DNA of 64,000 nucleotides from Trissonchulus latispiculum (taxonomy: Eukaryota > Nematoda > Enoplea > Enoplida > Ironidae), in assembly GCA_030248195.1 (NCBI GenBank), contig JASAND010000839.1, positions 41,067 to 105,066 on the forward strand, read 5' to 3'. A model generated the notes under the pieces. That model was not told where the DNA came from. It did not search any database and saw only the letters and a list, made by a program, of their open reading frames with translations. This document shows positions 11,925 through 23,900 of this stretch, piece after piece. A program made the position numbers and the translations under genes. Each line of letters starts with the position of its first letter. Position 1 is the stretch's first letter.

Positions 11925-14900
11925 CACATCTTAATTTTGGCTAGCTGCGACGTGGATTCTGTTTGCGCTTCCAAGATTCTGCAGGTATATAATCTTTATT
12001 TCCTGTTTGGATGTGATTTTAATATATTTTATCTAGAGGTGCGATAGGACCTCAAGCTTGTGTGTGTGTGCGTGTGCGTGTACGTGTGCGCGTGTGCGCG
12101 CGCCAGTCAAGTATTGTCATATCGGAGCTTCAAGCTTTAGTTCTTGGCGACAGTAATCGGGCATTACCGTCACCAGTTAATCACACTTTTTGCACGTGCA
12201 TTTATCTGTCCGCGGAGTTGCAACGATTCGGGCATTTTGGTCCAATACTATTATCATGTTGACAGGCAATATCCTCCCATCAATGGCGGATCCAGGATTT
12301 CGTGACGGGGGGGCGGTAAAATTTTTTCGAGGGGGGTCTGGGGGGCTCCGCCCCCCAGAAGTTGAAGAAATTTTTTGTTTTCGCAATAAAATCGGTCGTC
12401 GGATCTTTAATTCTTTTCATACTGAAGAACTGAGAAAAGTTTTTAAAATTCCTGCCAATTTTAAGCAAAAATGGTCATTTTCCCCCCAAAATCGGATGCA
12501 TTTTAAGCCTTTTCTTCATAAATGCAATAAATATGCGGTTAAAAGGTGGAAAATTCGCGCCACAGGCGCGAATTTTTTTGGTTTTTGCCCTTCTTTCTCT
12601 TTCTCTCCTTAATTTTTCCTACCTTCGAATCTCGCCGGGGGGCGGCCGCCCCCCCCCCCTGGATCCGCCCCTGCCTCCCATGCAACTTTTTTAGTCGTTT
12701 ATGTTACACTGCCAAGTTTGGCTCTGTGCCAAGCCCAAAAGTCGACTTTCACTATTTCGTCACTTCGGTTGAGTACGCCGTTCACAGGCTCAATTTTGCG
12801 ATTTTATTTCAACATTTCGATTTTAACATCAACCATAGAAACCTTAGAAACCGTAGAACCTTAGAAAGTAAGAATCTATATAACTAAATTATCTACAGCT
12901 AAAGATGGTGGTTTTAAACTGAAGTAGTAAAAGTTCCCAAACCAACTTACGAAAGCGGAATATCTAATGCTAAGCAGTGTTTTGCTCAAAAAAGTGCGCA
13001 ATGACACGTGCTCTGGGCTGAGCCCTGAAAATTATATACTGAGTCAGATATCGGAACCTTTAGTCATTTTCTGAAAACTATGTATGTATACAGTGGCGTA
13101 GATAGGTCATTGCTTCGGGGAGGGCGGATTTTTGGCAAGTCGGGGGGGGGTTACGGGGCCCGACCCACCCCCCCCCAAGTTGAGCAATTTTTACCACGAC
13201 CCACAATCAGCTTTCAATATCTCTAAAAGCATATAAAATTAAGTTTTTCAGATTTTCACAAAAAACGGGTACAGCAGCTTTATTCTTAATTAGTAAACTT
13301 GAGAAATTTTCTCAGATTTTCGCCAAAAACGGCTTAACTATTAAAGCTGACATTTTTCTGATTTTCGCCAAAACCTGCTAGAGAAACTTTATATAATTCT
13401 TTAATACAGGGGTTTTTTTCAAAATCGGACCTGTGTAAATCTTGTGTAAATTTAAATTTCACTGTGTATTTTTGTTTGAAGCTGTGTAAGTAAAATTTTA
13501 AAGTGTCGTTTTTCAATTGCAATGTAAAATAAAATACATTTAGACGTTATTTTCTTGCTACAATGTTATTTTCGTTGCGTTCAGGCTGTCTGGGGACAAC
13601 ATTTCCTCCTCGCGTGGAAGTGTTGTAAAAAATTGCTCGAAGGACTCTGATATTCGTACAGTGAACCCCATGCACATCCTCATGTGATGGGACAACGGAA
13701 TTTCGGATAAGTCGAGCGCCCCAGCGGTCAAGTCGTCCGACCGATGCCTCCACGTGGAGCAACGTGGGCAGATAACTTCTGTCTTTTGTTATCTGGCGAA
13801 GTACAGTACAGTCCCACAGGCGCATGTAACTAATGCCGAAGTAGGCGCCAGGTTCCTGCATACTGAGAATATTGGGCTCATCCTGAAAAAGCGGAGGTTA
13901 ACATGGTTGGGCCATGTACTACGAATGCCGCAAAACAGGCACCCCCACGTAGTGCTAACATCAACAACGCCTCTAACCTGGCGAAGACCTCCTGGGCGGC
14001 CTCCCAAAACTTGGCTTCGGACTGTTTTTGAGGATCTGGACTTTTTGGCAGGCCACGTTGTTTATGGCCGTCGTTGGAAGACCGAGTGGCTATCCTCTGC
14101 GCCGACATGGCCGCTGACAGATCTCAGTGGAGAGGACTCGTTCGTGACAGTAACCATAGTGCTGGCTAGGGATGAAGCTATCTGTTGCCAGGATTAAGCA
14201 AGTAAGCAATGTTATTTTCGGATCATTCAAGCCAAAGTTATGCCAACTGCACTTGGGTAACATTTCGGAAGAAACCATGCGGAGCCCCCCAGAAGTCGAG
14301 ACAATTTTGTAAATTGCAACAGAATTCATAATGGAAATGTTTAAAAAGATTAATTCATTTAATGTCAAAACTAGAATTGGACAAATTCAAATTTCTAAAA
14401 AAACACTTCGCCTACTGAAACGATTTCATAATTTTTCCAACTTTTTGGGATAATTTTTTCATAAACTTGCTGGTCACGTACTAAGGTTCGATGCTTTAAC
14501 TGCTACTGGGGACGGCTCCATATAGTACAGACACACCACCTATATATACAATAGATACGTACCCAAAACAACGGAGGGGGGTCTGGGGGGCAGAGCCCCC
14601 CAGAAGTTGAGAAATTTTTTTAAATTATAGGCAGAAACGGCATTGAAAAGTTGTATTCCTTTAGCTTTCGTATTGAATATTTCTTGGGTAGTATGGCAAC
14701 TATTTTAGGCTCTGACTGCTTTTATTATTATATGTACAAGAGATATATATATACAAGAAATCATATTGAACAATACTAGCTTCAGAAAATGTATAGTTAA
14801 ATACTATTTACGAATATTTGCATGCAGTACGAAAATAAATTATACGCAACTGTATAAGTAGAAGCATTAGGACTTAGGAGAATAAAACACCCATAACCAT

Positions 14901-17900
14901 GTTGATGCAGAAATGCAGAAAACCATTCTAAACCATTGGAAACAGGCGGGCGGCGGTAGTTAGCAATATGAGTAAGAACGCAGACAAGCAGGAGTATGGG
15001 AGCGCTGCCCCCAGTAGAAAATCTTTAGAAATATTACTTTTTTAACCTATTTTTCCAGTAACTTTCGCACAAAATCGTCTTCTATTTGGCTCAGAGCGAG
15101 CGAATTTTTTTGAAAAATTAATTGGTTGAAACTTGAAACCTTTTCAGACTACTTTTCCAGCAAAAACTAATGCAATATGGTAAGCTCGCGCTGCGCGCGA
15201 GCTTAAAAATTTTTCCACTGGCAAAATTTCCTGGGGGGCAAAGGTGCTTCGGGGAGGGCGCCCGCCCGGGCGCCCTCCCCTTATCTACGCCAATGTATCA
15301 TAGGGGTCGCGGCAGCGACCCCTATAATATGTGTGAAAAGTGGCTGGAGACAGTGTAAAATAAGCTGCGCAGAAGCTGCGCAAAATCCTGCGCAGATTTC
15401 ATGCGCAAATTGTAGAGCACATCGAGTTCAGTATGTCTGTGAAGTTTCAGCCCCGTATCACTTACCGTTAAAAAGTTGCGCCCCGGACCGGTTATGGCGG
15501 CGATGTTTTTTTCCGGTTTCTCCTATTTGATGGTTGTATTGTACATAATGTTCGCCGCTTTCACGTGATCTGCAGCGGTGGGCCAACCTAAAGGACTATG
15601 GGGTCTAGTAGTACCCTCTAAAGAATTTAAGAATCACAACTTTTTTTTGCGCCGCAGTGGCGCCGCAAAGCCGGCTCATAGCGAAAAGTGACCATTTTTG
15701 TGGTCGTCGCTCAGGTCGAACGTTACGAGCTGGAGCTGATTTCTTTTTATATTCAGAAATTACATATATTGAACTAACTAACGGTCCAGGTTGCGTTTCT
15801 CTATTACTTCCCTAGCGACCACAGTGGCCCGTCAAAAATGGCGAAAATTCGAAAAAATGAAAAATCGAAATTTCTCGCTATCTGTTCAACTTTGAAAGCT
15901 CAAATCTTCCATACAATGGTTTTCCGGCACGGAGAATCGATTCCCGCAGTCAGTTTTACCGTCACACCCACCCATCTTGCTGGGCTGGTTCCACTTTGCC
16001 GTCGGGAGGGTCAAGTCGGAAACCGCTTCCTGGAGGTCCATAGTAGGCTCTACCTGGCCTCTCAAAACTTTGTCTATAGTGGTTTTCTGGTGTGCCCAGC
16101 TCATTCCCGGTATCCGTTTTGCCGTCCGACGTGTCTATATTGCTGGGCTGGTTCTACTTTGCCGTCGGGAGGGTCAAGTCGGAAACCGCTTCCTGGAGGT
16201 CCATAGTAGGCTCTACCTGGCCTCTCAAAACTTTGTCTATAGGGGTTTTCTGGTGTGCCCAGCTCATTCCCTGTATTCGTTTTGCCGTCCGACGTACCTA
16301 TTTTGCTGGACTGGTTCTACTTTGCCGTTTGAAGGGTCAGTCGGGTGGGAGGGTCAAATGGTCGAAAATAAGGTTTCTCAAAAGTGGTCAAATTTGGTAT
16401 CAAATGAAAGCCCTAAGTGAGCTGAGCAACTTTTGTCATAGAACTGCGTACCCAAAGTGGCTGTAGAGTGCTGTGGTTGGGTGGGGGGGGCTTAGGCGAT
16501 TTTGGGTCAAAAATAAAATTTTTCAAAAGTGGTAAAATTTGGTATCAAATGAAAGCCCTAAGTGAGCTGAGCAACTTTTGCCATAGAACTGCACACCCAA
16601 AGTGGCTGTAGAGTGCTGTGGTGGGGTGGGGTGGGGACTTAGGCGATTTTGGGTCAAAAATAAAATTTTTCAAAAGTGGTAAAATTTGGAATCAAATGAA
16701 AGCCCTAAGTGAGCTGAGCAACTTTTGCGGTGTCGGATTTATGCCTTTCTCAACCGGAATTTAAAGGATAGACATAGGCCCAACACACATATTATCCCCT
16801 TTTGTGCGGAGCATTTTTGTTACTTGTGTATATACTCAATTTCCGATGAAATTTCAAACTAGCGTTTATTTTTGTTTTTATAAAAGTAGAGATGCACCGG
16901 GGCCGGGACCAGATATCGGGCCCGGTCTGGACCGGAGCCGGGGCCAAATCGCTGTCGTAACGCCCCCAGCTGATGACATTCCTCCTTGATGTAGCGGTTT
17001 ATGGCGGCTTTGGCAGTCAGCATATCCGCGTCAGATCGTCTTTGGCAGGGTTGGGAGTCTCGGTCTCGCCCAAAAGCCGAGACTTGGCCAGTCTCGGTCT
17101 CGGTCTCGCTCACCCAAAAGTCTCGGTCTCGGACCGAGACTAAAAATTTTTTAAAAACATCAAATTTCAGCGAAAATTTTAAGTTAATGCAACGAAAATT
17201 AACTGACGAGGTGCGGAAACCGTATGTTCATGTGTTAAAGCCCCTAATACTGTTCCTAAGCCTCAGAAACTGGAAGAAATTAAATTTAAGCTTGAAATTG
17301 CCAGTCTTGGTCTCGCCCAAAAGCCGAGACTTGGCCAGTCTCGGTCTCGGTCTCGGTACCCTGGTCTTTGGTCCAGGGAGAGGGCACTTTTGGCTGCAAT
17401 ATCAGCAGCCTCGTTTCCCAGAAATCTGACCAACCAACCAACCAATCACGCGACCGGTTTCGAAATTGATGTGGCCCCTGCGTCAGGCAACTCCTGGCCA
17501 CTACTCGCTGCAAAGAAACCACATCGGTCTCAAAACCGTTCGCTTGATTAAGGTTGGTTAGATTTTTGGATGTCCACGTTTTGATATTTTCCTTTTCTCA
17601 TTGATGTCTATGTATCCGTGGACTGGTGTCTGTTTTGACTCATTATTGTTCATGTACTCTATTTTTGTGGTTTTGATGGTTGTAGAGTTTGTTTCGGTCG
17701 GATGAAGTGTTGTACACTCTGGTTCCTGTTTCGGATAAGTCTGATCTCGAGAGAGCCTTTGTGGAAAACTGTGGTGAAAAGGTACTTTCTGCTGTGTTGC
17801 TGACTAAATTTATCTGTATCTATTAGAAATGCACCGGGGCCTCTAACACAGAAAGTAGCTAAATTTCTAAAAATTTTAACAGGGCACGAAAATCTGGTAC

Positions 17901-20900
17901 GAACAGTGTATTAATGTCGTTTTCGTTCAGCTAAGTGATTATCTCCTTGTTTTTGTTTATTTTTGTCGTCAAAAGTTGCAAAATCGTAGTAAATAGACAA
18001 TCGGGACCTGGCCCCGGTGCATCCCTAATATATATATATATATAAGGCTGGTTCAGGAACCAGTTCGTCGACGCCGAGGCAGCAAAGTCATACGTAGTTG
18101 CTGAACAAGTTTACATGACTTTCTTCTTTCTTTCTTATTTACATATCGGGGCACTTGAAATGAACGTATGAAGCTGTAGAAAAACTGCTCGGTACGCATT
18201 TATATATACCAAAACAGACCTTTTGCAGCCTGTTTTAGCAGACATTGTCAGCTCTCAGAAAGAAATCCACTAACACACGGTTCAGCGCTAACACCACCTA
18301 CACTGGGTGGAGTGTTTGCGAAAAACTGAGAAGAAATGTGGTTTGCAATGTTTTTGCCACTTTTACCACCAGGAAAGGATGGTATATATATATATATAGC
18401 TCACTGAAGCTGAGGAGAGGAAAATAGGTATGCTCGTCCCCTGGAAGTTCCACAGTTGCATCACCCTTGGCTGGTAGGACAAGACAGCCCTTTCTCGGAA
18501 TTGGGATAGTTCAGTTGTCTCCCACCTGCTGCTTGGCATACTCTCCGTCTCAACTGATGAAAGGATTCCCAGCTTAAGATATACAAACTCAGTCTCCGAA
18601 TGACCGTCTTGGAAGCTTCGCCCCTCCCTCTTACCTTCAGAGAGTTGCCGTAGTTTGATTGCGGTTTCTTTCTGGGTCTGGAAAGAACCGTGGACGGTGA
18701 CAGCACCTGATTCCACAGCACACCAGCCCCCCCCCGTGGGACCCCTGCCCTGAATTGAGGTTCTCGTGGCCAGCACATGGATTTCAATACCCTGGCTCCT
18801 ACACGCTCCGTGCTATTCCGACCGTTGGGGGCCAGAAGTTTACTTCTATTCTATAAGGACAGAAAAACGCGAATGCCAGTACGAGATTCGGTGGAGGACA
18901 GGCTCATAGGCAATTGCTGCTAACGTATTTTCCTCAAAGTACAACTTCACTACGCCATTCATACCTATGTACGTATATCTAGTTTACACCATAGTTTTCG
19001 CTGTTGTACAACCTGACCACGAAGACACGTTAGTTTTACAGGCACTGGAAAACATTTTTGGACGTGATTGTTGCGGTCTGCTCGGTGTTTGCTGACTAAT
19101 CGTCATTTAATTGCTAGCCGAATTGATTTAACACACGGTTACAAAACTGTTTAAAGCCGTAAACGGGATTTGGGAAAATTATTAAAAATCTTAATGTTTA
19201 AATGATCACGATTCAGGGTATTTTTTACAGGGGGGGGGCCGAAATTGACCTTCCCGCCTTTCCCCCTCCCGAAATCGCCCCCCCCCTCGGGATTGGTCTT
19301 CACCCTTAATGAGGTCTCATTTCTTCCAAAAAGGTCAAATTTTCGAAAATTTTCCGAGATTGTTTCGTAAAAATGGCTATTTCTAGCTTAAATCCTGGTA
19401 TTTTTGAGAAATGTTTGTGTTTCACCATGCAAAATACGCCAAAAATACCATTTTTGTATCTTTTTAGCAAAAAATCTCCCCCCCCACGGACAAAAATCCC
19501 TAAAAAATACCCTGCGATAGACTCCGAATAGAGCTTAATCTTAATCTCCAAATTCCCTTTTAAAGGCTGCATGTAAGGCTACAGTCTGGGTTTTAATGTT
19601 TTAGGTGAATGTTGTGATATTTATCAATTGCGGTAACAGTCTTAACCTTCTCAACTATCTGAACCCGCGGGCAGATGTTGTTTTCTTTGTCATTGATAGG
19701 TACGTAGTTTTGTGTGCGTTGTACGTGGTTTGTCAATTCCTTGTGTATGTAAGTTCTGCCCTGAGATTCTGGTCACTGCCTTGCTTGTCTTAGTCTTCTT
19801 GGGGATGGGGTCAAAACTGAGTGACCTTTCTGTTACCAAATTTTGCCCTGGAGAAGAACTCGATTTTTACATTGTTTTTTGCACTCTATCTGCTTAGCTG
19901 GGCTCTGAAGCCAAACTTTTCTGTGGATACTACATAGTTGTGTAGTTGTACTACACACTCCACCCCTTCCCCAAATGTGTTTCCCCACGACTCCCTCCAA
20001 GGAGCAATGTGTGAGCTCCCAATGTCCAAAGTTTAGCTTGTTCTGCCGGAACCGTTCATAATACGTGTTTGGTATTGCCATCCCACAAGACAGAGTACAA
20101 AGTACCATTTCTGGTACAGTTTGACCACTTCTTGCTCGATTCCTGTGTATGAACGAAGTCACGCTGGCCCTGGCGTAGTTCTTGTCTTTATTCCAAAGAA
20201 TGCTCTATGAAAATTTTCCGGCGTCACAAATTGAGACAATCGCTAGGCATCCATGCGGTTCCACAACGCGCCCCCCCCCCGGATTTTTACTGGCTGCTAC
20301 GCTAGTGAGGATTGGAATGCATAGTGCATTTCCCCACTTGAGCTCCTTGCTGACTAGGGTGCAGGAGTACCCTGGCCGCGAACTTCGGTAGTCTTTTCTG
20401 CAGGTGAAGCACAATCACGCATCCTTCCTCACCTTATTTGAGGGGAAACAACTGCAGAAAGTAGTCACATTATGTAGTTGATATTAGCATTTGTGGATGT
20501 GCCGATTTTCCTTCCTCAAAATTATTGGAGTAATTTTGTAGCCTACTCATTAAAATCAAAAAAATGTGTCAAATCCTCTGGTTTTCTAATTCTAATTAAT
20601 GGGTTAGAAAAGGTCCTGGTCTTTTTCTTGTACAACATGCCGACTCCTTCCTGGTTGTAATTTTCCAGTGAGAATTGACTCGCAGTCTCGTTTGAGGGCT
20701 GTGCCTGTCGTCGGACACACTCTGCTGTTATTTTTGCACAATTATATTGCTCTGTTTATTTGACAGGCAATCGCCAAGTGCTGTTGTTGCTTTTTCTTTT
20801 CATTCTACAGGCAATATCAGTAAAATCATCAGTAACACGATGTCTCCGTAAAGAAAGTATATTATGTCACATGTGCTGTTTGTGTCTGATTGTGTCAGTG

Positions 20901-23900
20901 ATATTGTGGTTCTTTTGTATTGTAGTCATCGTCCGATCCATTTGGAGAATCTTCGGAGTGGCGGGGAGGAGGGGGATCAGATCCGGATTGTGATTCGATC
21001 CAGCGAAGAGGCCCAGCTGGCCGAGAAGATCCCCGACTCCCAGGACGTCTTCCGGGACGACGGCGAGGAGGAGGAGGAGCAGGATGAGGAGGTGAAGAAA
21101 CTCGGAAAGGAGCACTGTGGAGATATGAGTACTCGGAGCAAACTGTGAAGTGTCTAAATTATTGCTGTTGTGTTTAGGATTAGACTGCTATTGAGTGGCT
21201 GTTTAGGATGAAGCGTCAGGGTCAGGAGAGGAGGCGGAGGAGGAGGAGGATGGAGTGAATCCGCCGAATCGGAAGCGGACGAGACTGGACCTGGACTCCC
21301 TCGCTCAGCGGGCCCACAGGAGGAAACGGAACGCGGAATGGAAAAAGGCCAGGTCAGAACAAGGCCCACAGGCCTACAATCCTACCCCCTCTTCTTTCAA
21401 CTTTTGATTGACACAAAACTCTAAGTTATGTAACATAGTTACTCTAGTTATGTAACATGTTTGTAAAAATAGTTACAGAAACTATTTGTAACTGGAATTT
21501 ATTCCAAGATAGAAACCTGAAGTCTGAAGGTTTTTAGTTTTCCCTTTCTTGTGTTTTTGGGGCACTTTAGGTTTTGAGTAGACTATTGGAGTTCGGTAGA
21601 GCCATTTTGGAGGAGGGCTGTCCAGCTTTCTATAGCCTTCTGTATTGTATGTTTGTGTTTCAGATCGGAATTGTTGTTCAAGTACTACAAGTTCACAGAG
21701 CATTCCCATTCGGTTAGTCACGCATGTGTTTCCGAGTCTAAGTTGGGGCTCCCCCTCCCAACCGTTGTGCAGAAACTGTGCTTAGGTTGAGTCAAAGCGA
21801 GAAGGATAACACTCTGTAGACACTTATATACGTACATGCATATGTATGTGCGTACGTATACTCATTAAGCCCGGTTCATACTGATTTTTCGTCTGTCCGT
21901 TTGTACTTTTGTCCGTTTGTCTGTTTGTCTGGTTGTCCGTTTTCGTTTGTCCGCAATGATGGTTTCTATTTTCTGTTGTAATACACTATTTAAGCTTTTG
22001 CTGTATTGCTGGATGGCTGTTTCTGTTTTCGTGTCACCTGACACTTTCTGTTTATAATGATTGGCTACAGCATTATGTTGCTTACAAATTTTATTCTCTT
22101 CAAAAACATTCAAAACCTTGAAATCAATTTATTTTTGAAAGTAATTTCATAATGCTCTCAATATTTCAACTAATTAATCTTAAAACATTCAAAAATCATA
22201 ATGCAAACGTTTATTTAGCAGGCACGTGATCGTTCTGGTTGTTTCCGATTGGTTGTTGCATACGGACAAACGGAAAAAGTTAAACATTGCTCAAAGTTCA
22301 AACGGACAACCCTTACGGACAAACGGACAACAGCAAAGCAGCAAAGGTATGAATCAACCCTGAAAAAGTGCAAACGGACAAGTAGCAAAACAGCAAAGCA
22401 GCAAAACAGCAGAAGTATGAATCAACTTTTAAAACGGACAGACGGACAGAAGTATGAACCGGGCTTTACGTACTACTTATCATGAGAATCTAGCTCTGAG
22501 TCAAGAGATGGGCCACGCAATCTGGGTTTATTTTAGGCGAAAAAAGTGGGGGATAAAATTAATAAAATATGCTAAAAAGTGCTCAAAAATTGAGTTTGAG
22601 TACCAGAATAGGCGATTTTACCCCAAAAGCTTCAGGGGAAGCCGGAAAATTTTGACCACAAATCCTTAAAATTTGGCATTTTCTGGGCACCTTATAGTTA
22701 GTGGGGGGAAGCCCAAAAAAGTGGGGGTGGGGGAGAGGTCGAGTGGGGGGGGAGGACCCGAAAAGTGTTGGGGGGCGCCCCTGCCCAGTAAAGTAAACCC
22801 AGGCAATAACAAAGCTGTCTCTGCGACATCTTTCTCGTCCTCTTTTGACTTAGCATCGTTGGATGGATAGGATTTTGAGAGCCAAGGCCCTATTCACAAG
22901 GCCGTAGTACCCTGCCAAGTGGTTACCAGTGGTTAAACCAATTTATTAACCACTACTTCCGTGTGGGCCGGCCAATCTTCGGAACGAATCCAATATGTGA
23001 TTTTGCGTATTATACATAACCAGGAGTAACTGAATGCACCAAACATAGCGCAAAACGGGTACGGGCCGGTTTGCGTCACCCGGCCAACCCGATTTACAAG
23101 CCCGTACGGCCGAGCCAAAAAAACCGGCCGGGCAACACCATTATCGACTATGTAGTGGACGGTACAAAGGTAAAGGAGATATCTCCGTCCTGCCACAGTT
23201 CATGGGTTGCGAGTACTCATCCCCGGATTCTTAGCCGTACAGCCAGGAGTGTCACCTCATGATGACTACATCCGTGGAAGGGGGGCGTGCTTCTACTGCA
23301 CAACTAACAGACTCCTGAAATTTTACCTCCTGGAAAAATTTCTATGTCAACTTGAACCATCAAAAATTGCCGTTTTGGGCAATGGTGGCCCCAAAATCGA
23401 AAATATTAATTTTTGAAGATTCTAGTTGACGTATATAAATTTTTTCAGACGGCAGAATTTTCGACCAGTTGGCGTAAATGAGTACACCTATAGAGCCTAC
23501 TTTTATACGCCCAATTACAGTTTGCAGCACCAGAATTAAAATTTTGTTTTCGTTGTCCAAAAATATTTAAATTTTTGGTGAGACTTCAACGTTTAAGATC
23601 ATTTCCTTTAGAGGCAGATAAGATACAGCCGTCTAATATTTTTCTGCTGATGTGGGTTCGTGTGCCAAATAATGATGCCAAATGACGTGTAAGCTAGGGT
23701 CTACCATCCAGCAGAAATTTTTAATCAACTATATTGGTAGTTATCAAAAAGGGGGGTCGGGCACAAATACGACGGCGGCACACGGCTGGATGGCGGCTAA
23801 GATCTAAGCACCCTATAATATTTTTGGCCACACCTATCCTTCATATCTGCCAAACGTATGCCATTCGAACAAGGTCGGGGCAAGTCTATTTTAGTACCCT

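Noticed and set aside
13547..13861. 104-codon minus-strand frame
   Set aside because: It lies opposite the edge of a plus-strand LINE fragment and has no recognised domain.
16859..17113. Minus-strand peptide with DADMLTAKAAINRYI, briefly considered as a transposase or a reversed CDC45-like piece
   Set aside because: Too short, and mostly translated from GTCTCGGTCTCG repeats; the true CDC45 DHH-like exon is on the plus strand at 11925-11984.
16885..18029. A single 1.1-kb hAT insertion
   Set aside because: A genuine CDC45 exon lies inside these limits, so the outer pair of ends cannot bound one recent insertion.
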